This document shows, one piece after another, positions 62,101-64,000 of a stretch of DNA of 64,000 nt; within the stretch, counting starts at the first letter, position 1; each line of letters begins with the position of its first letter. The DNA is taken from assembly GCA_022605955.1 (NCBI GenBank), contig JAKCOZ010000001.1, positions 23,552,146 through 23,616,145 on the forward strand, written 5' to 3'. A program made the translations under genes and the position numbers. Source of the DNA: Rallus limicola. Lineage: Eukaryota > Chordata > Aves > Gruiformes > Rallidae. The notes beneath the pieces were generated by a model. That model saw only the letters and a list, made by a program, of their open reading frames with translations. It made no database searches and was not told where the DNA came from.

Positions 62101-63743
62101 GTAAGATAAAAATGAGGAATTAGGAATGTTGTCAGAAAAACTTAACATTCATGTGCATGGAGTTTTTGTGTTCGGGTGTTTTGAGGCTTTTTTAGGATGG
62201 AGTAGATAGGGAAGAAACATTTTGAGGTGCCAGAAATACCATAAATTGAGAATCAAAGGAGGGATAGATGCTTGCATTACTGCATGAATAAGAACTCTGT
62301 CAGTCACATGTAACTTTAGAGATGTTAAGAGCCCTCTAATTAGGGGGAGAATCAGCTGTAATGTGTATTATTCTATGCTAAAGGAGAGACTGCTGACAGA
62401 AACAGCTCTAACTTTGGAGGCATGCCGCAGTTAATAAAGGCAACTAAACCAGCCAGGGAAAGGATCAAAACCGTTAACAGCAGCCACTGGTTCAGAGGTA
62501 TGCAAACTCGGGCCAAAGGGACCTCAGAAATAGGGCAGAGGCAAAGTGAATGGAAAATAAAAGCATCTTAGGTCTTTTTACATGAAAGGTAGGAGGAAGC
62601 AGTGCAGGGACTGAGCGTGGAGAGTTTCTTTGTTAATAAGAAAGATATTGACCTACTTTAGTAGGCTCAGACTGTCAGTCTGACAGCACCAGAATAGGAG
62701 GGGAGCCGCTATCATATTTGTAAGTATGGCATTTGATTGGCAATCTCTCTGTAGCTGCAGGATGATGACGTTCGTTGCACATACTCTCAATGCAAGAGTG
62801 CTATGAACTGCCCCAGCAGCAGCTGTTGTACCAAGTGTGCTGGCCAGTGAACTAAGGCCATTCTTTTTTCCCCCTTAAGAGATTTGGCTCTTTTTTAATC
62901 TGCTTTTGATGGTGAGATGCTTGTTTGAAACAAATCAGCTCCAGCTGGACTTTCATTTCTGTTTTTCCTCTACCCCTTTCACCTGAACCAGAATAAACAA
63001 GAAATTAAGACGATGGGAAGGAAGCACAGAGAGTTGTTTTCATGTGGAGACTTGATTTACCTGTTCTGCTATGCTTATTGTACTTTTCCACATATGCTTT
63101 CTTTCATGAGACAGTCCTGTAATTTCACCCTCAGGGTGTTGCCATGCTTGCTTTTCTTACATTTCTGTGTATTTGCATACCTGCTTGTAATACATGATTC
63201 CCTTCTCTGCAGCAAACCCACCTAGTAAGTGTTGACTCTCCTTTCAAAAGCCAGTACCAGGAGAAAGGACAAAGCTGACCTCATTGTTAATCTGTGTGTT
63301 ATCTGAGAAGTGGGAGTACTCTGCCTTGCAGAGGCTATAATAGGATTGATCAGGTAGAGCACAAGCAGTTTTCCTTCTTCTGTCAAGCCATTTTGAGAGT
63401 TAAAATGCAGAGATACATCAGTGCATAAGATGGTGAAATTATGCCTTCCACTTAGAGACTTACCTTGCTGAAAAGCAGACGTCACAAAGTGTTAAATCAG
63501 GGGACTTCATCCTCCCTGGTCAGTTGGGTTAAGACCAACTTAACTTGTAAATTTCAGCATGAATGTCATGCAGGAATATGGATATTCCAGGCTTAGAAGA
63601 AGCAAAACCTCACACCAAACTAAGGGAATCCAACCAAGTCTGTGAGTGTCAATCCTTGTACAAAACAAGGCCTGCTTGTGGTGTCAGACATAAGTGAGAC
63701 TCTGGGGTTCTTCCTGACTGAGCACAGCACTGGCACCAAGGTC

Positions 63744-63905
63744 TGGTATGGGTTGCCCAGAGTGGTGTTGGAGTCTTCATCCTTGGATATATTCAAAAGT
63801 CATCTGGACATGGTCCTGGGCAACTGGCTCTGAGTGTCCCTGTTTGAGCAGGGGGTTTGGATAAGAGGACCCCCAGAAGTTCCTTCCAACCCCAACCCTT
63901 TTGGT
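63744..63905 (+). mobile_element. CR1 LINE fragment, 3' end, + orientation
   Basis: This 5'-truncated CR1 3' region contains tatgggttgcccagagtggt, then a ggagtcttcatccttgga block, then gatatattcaaaagtcatct, then ggacatggtcctgggcaact, and ends after ccttccaacccc. The usual terminal octamer repeat is degraded. Confidence 0.93.
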
Positions 63906-64000
63906 GAGTCCTGTACAGACTAATACTGTGACTCTTGAAAAACTGTTGTATTTAAGCTTGTACACCATCTCAATCCTTCTGCTGGTCAGTTTGTACATTA

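Larger units (their letters stand above)
36668..64000 (+). other. PTN: Predicted PTN intron 1 (continues past the window)
   Basis: It begins with the consensus donor gtaagt at 36668 and no acceptor joining a recognised pleiotrophin coding exon occurs before the window ends, so intron 1 would exceed 27 kb. A very long first intron fits PTN and contrasts with the compact midkine gene. Contents are two CR1 copies (46585-47290 and 63744-63905), simple repeats, an AT-rich self-similar block (46321-46470) and the exon-like segment at 62016-62100. Stretches 37191-46320, 47291-61980 and 62101-63743 otherwise show only short chance frames. Confidence 0.6.

Noticed and set aside
1..64000. CRISPR arrays, operons, phage, endogenous retrovirus or other accessory system
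   Set aside because: None of the signatures is present: no spaced direct repeats, no tightly packed genes, no paired LTRs. The window is ordinary vertebrate genic and intergenic DNA.

Overview
This is a vertebrate nuclear window, almost certainly from a bird. The evidence is several CR1 retrotransposon copies of the avian kind (five clear copies and one probable one), an ancient MIR/CORE-SINE relic, vertebrate-type split exons and one strong CpG island. No endogenous retrovirus, tRNA, rRNA, CRISPR array or prokaryotic operon was seen. I cannot name the species.

Layout. (1) 1-10.3 kb is the 3' end of a type IV diacylglycerol kinase gene on the + strand, best read as DGKI. Its last three coding exons lie at 5010-5046, 6678-6777 and 8169-8285. 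They join in frame and encode the final ankyrin-repeat segment and the PDZ-binding C-terminus ETAV. A probable 3' UTR follows, to about 10.32 kb. (2) 10.3-35.7 kb is gene-poor intergenic DNA with CR1 copies, the MIR relic and microsatellites. (3) 35.73-37.19 kb is a CpG island holding a TATA-box promoter, upstream AP-1, M-box and GC-box motifs, and a short ATG-free first exon ending at a strong splice donor (36667/36668). From gene order (DGKI followed by PTN on the same strand in vertebrates) this is most likely the pleiotrophin (PTN) promoter and non-coding exon 1. (4) 37.2-64 kb is then PTN intron 1, with more CR1 copies and one exon-like segment with good splice signals (62016-62100). No pleiotrophin coding exon was recognised.

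How the genes relate. DGKI is a lipid kinase that ends diacylglycerol signalling at synaptic and other PDZ scaffolds. PTN encodes a secreted heparin-binding growth factor. They are neighbours but do not form an operon. The paralogous locus DGKZ-MDK has the same order, but MDK is compact; the roughly 26 kb spacer and the intron of more than 27 kb here favour DGKI-PTN.

Most open reading frames of 60-250 codons in this window are chance frames in non-coding DNA, CR1 relics or CpG-island frames, and are not annotated. I found no convincing new biological system. The most useful leads are the exon-like segment at 62016-62100, the promoter architecture with its local tandem duplication, and the purine/pyrimidine-switching block in the DGKI intron.
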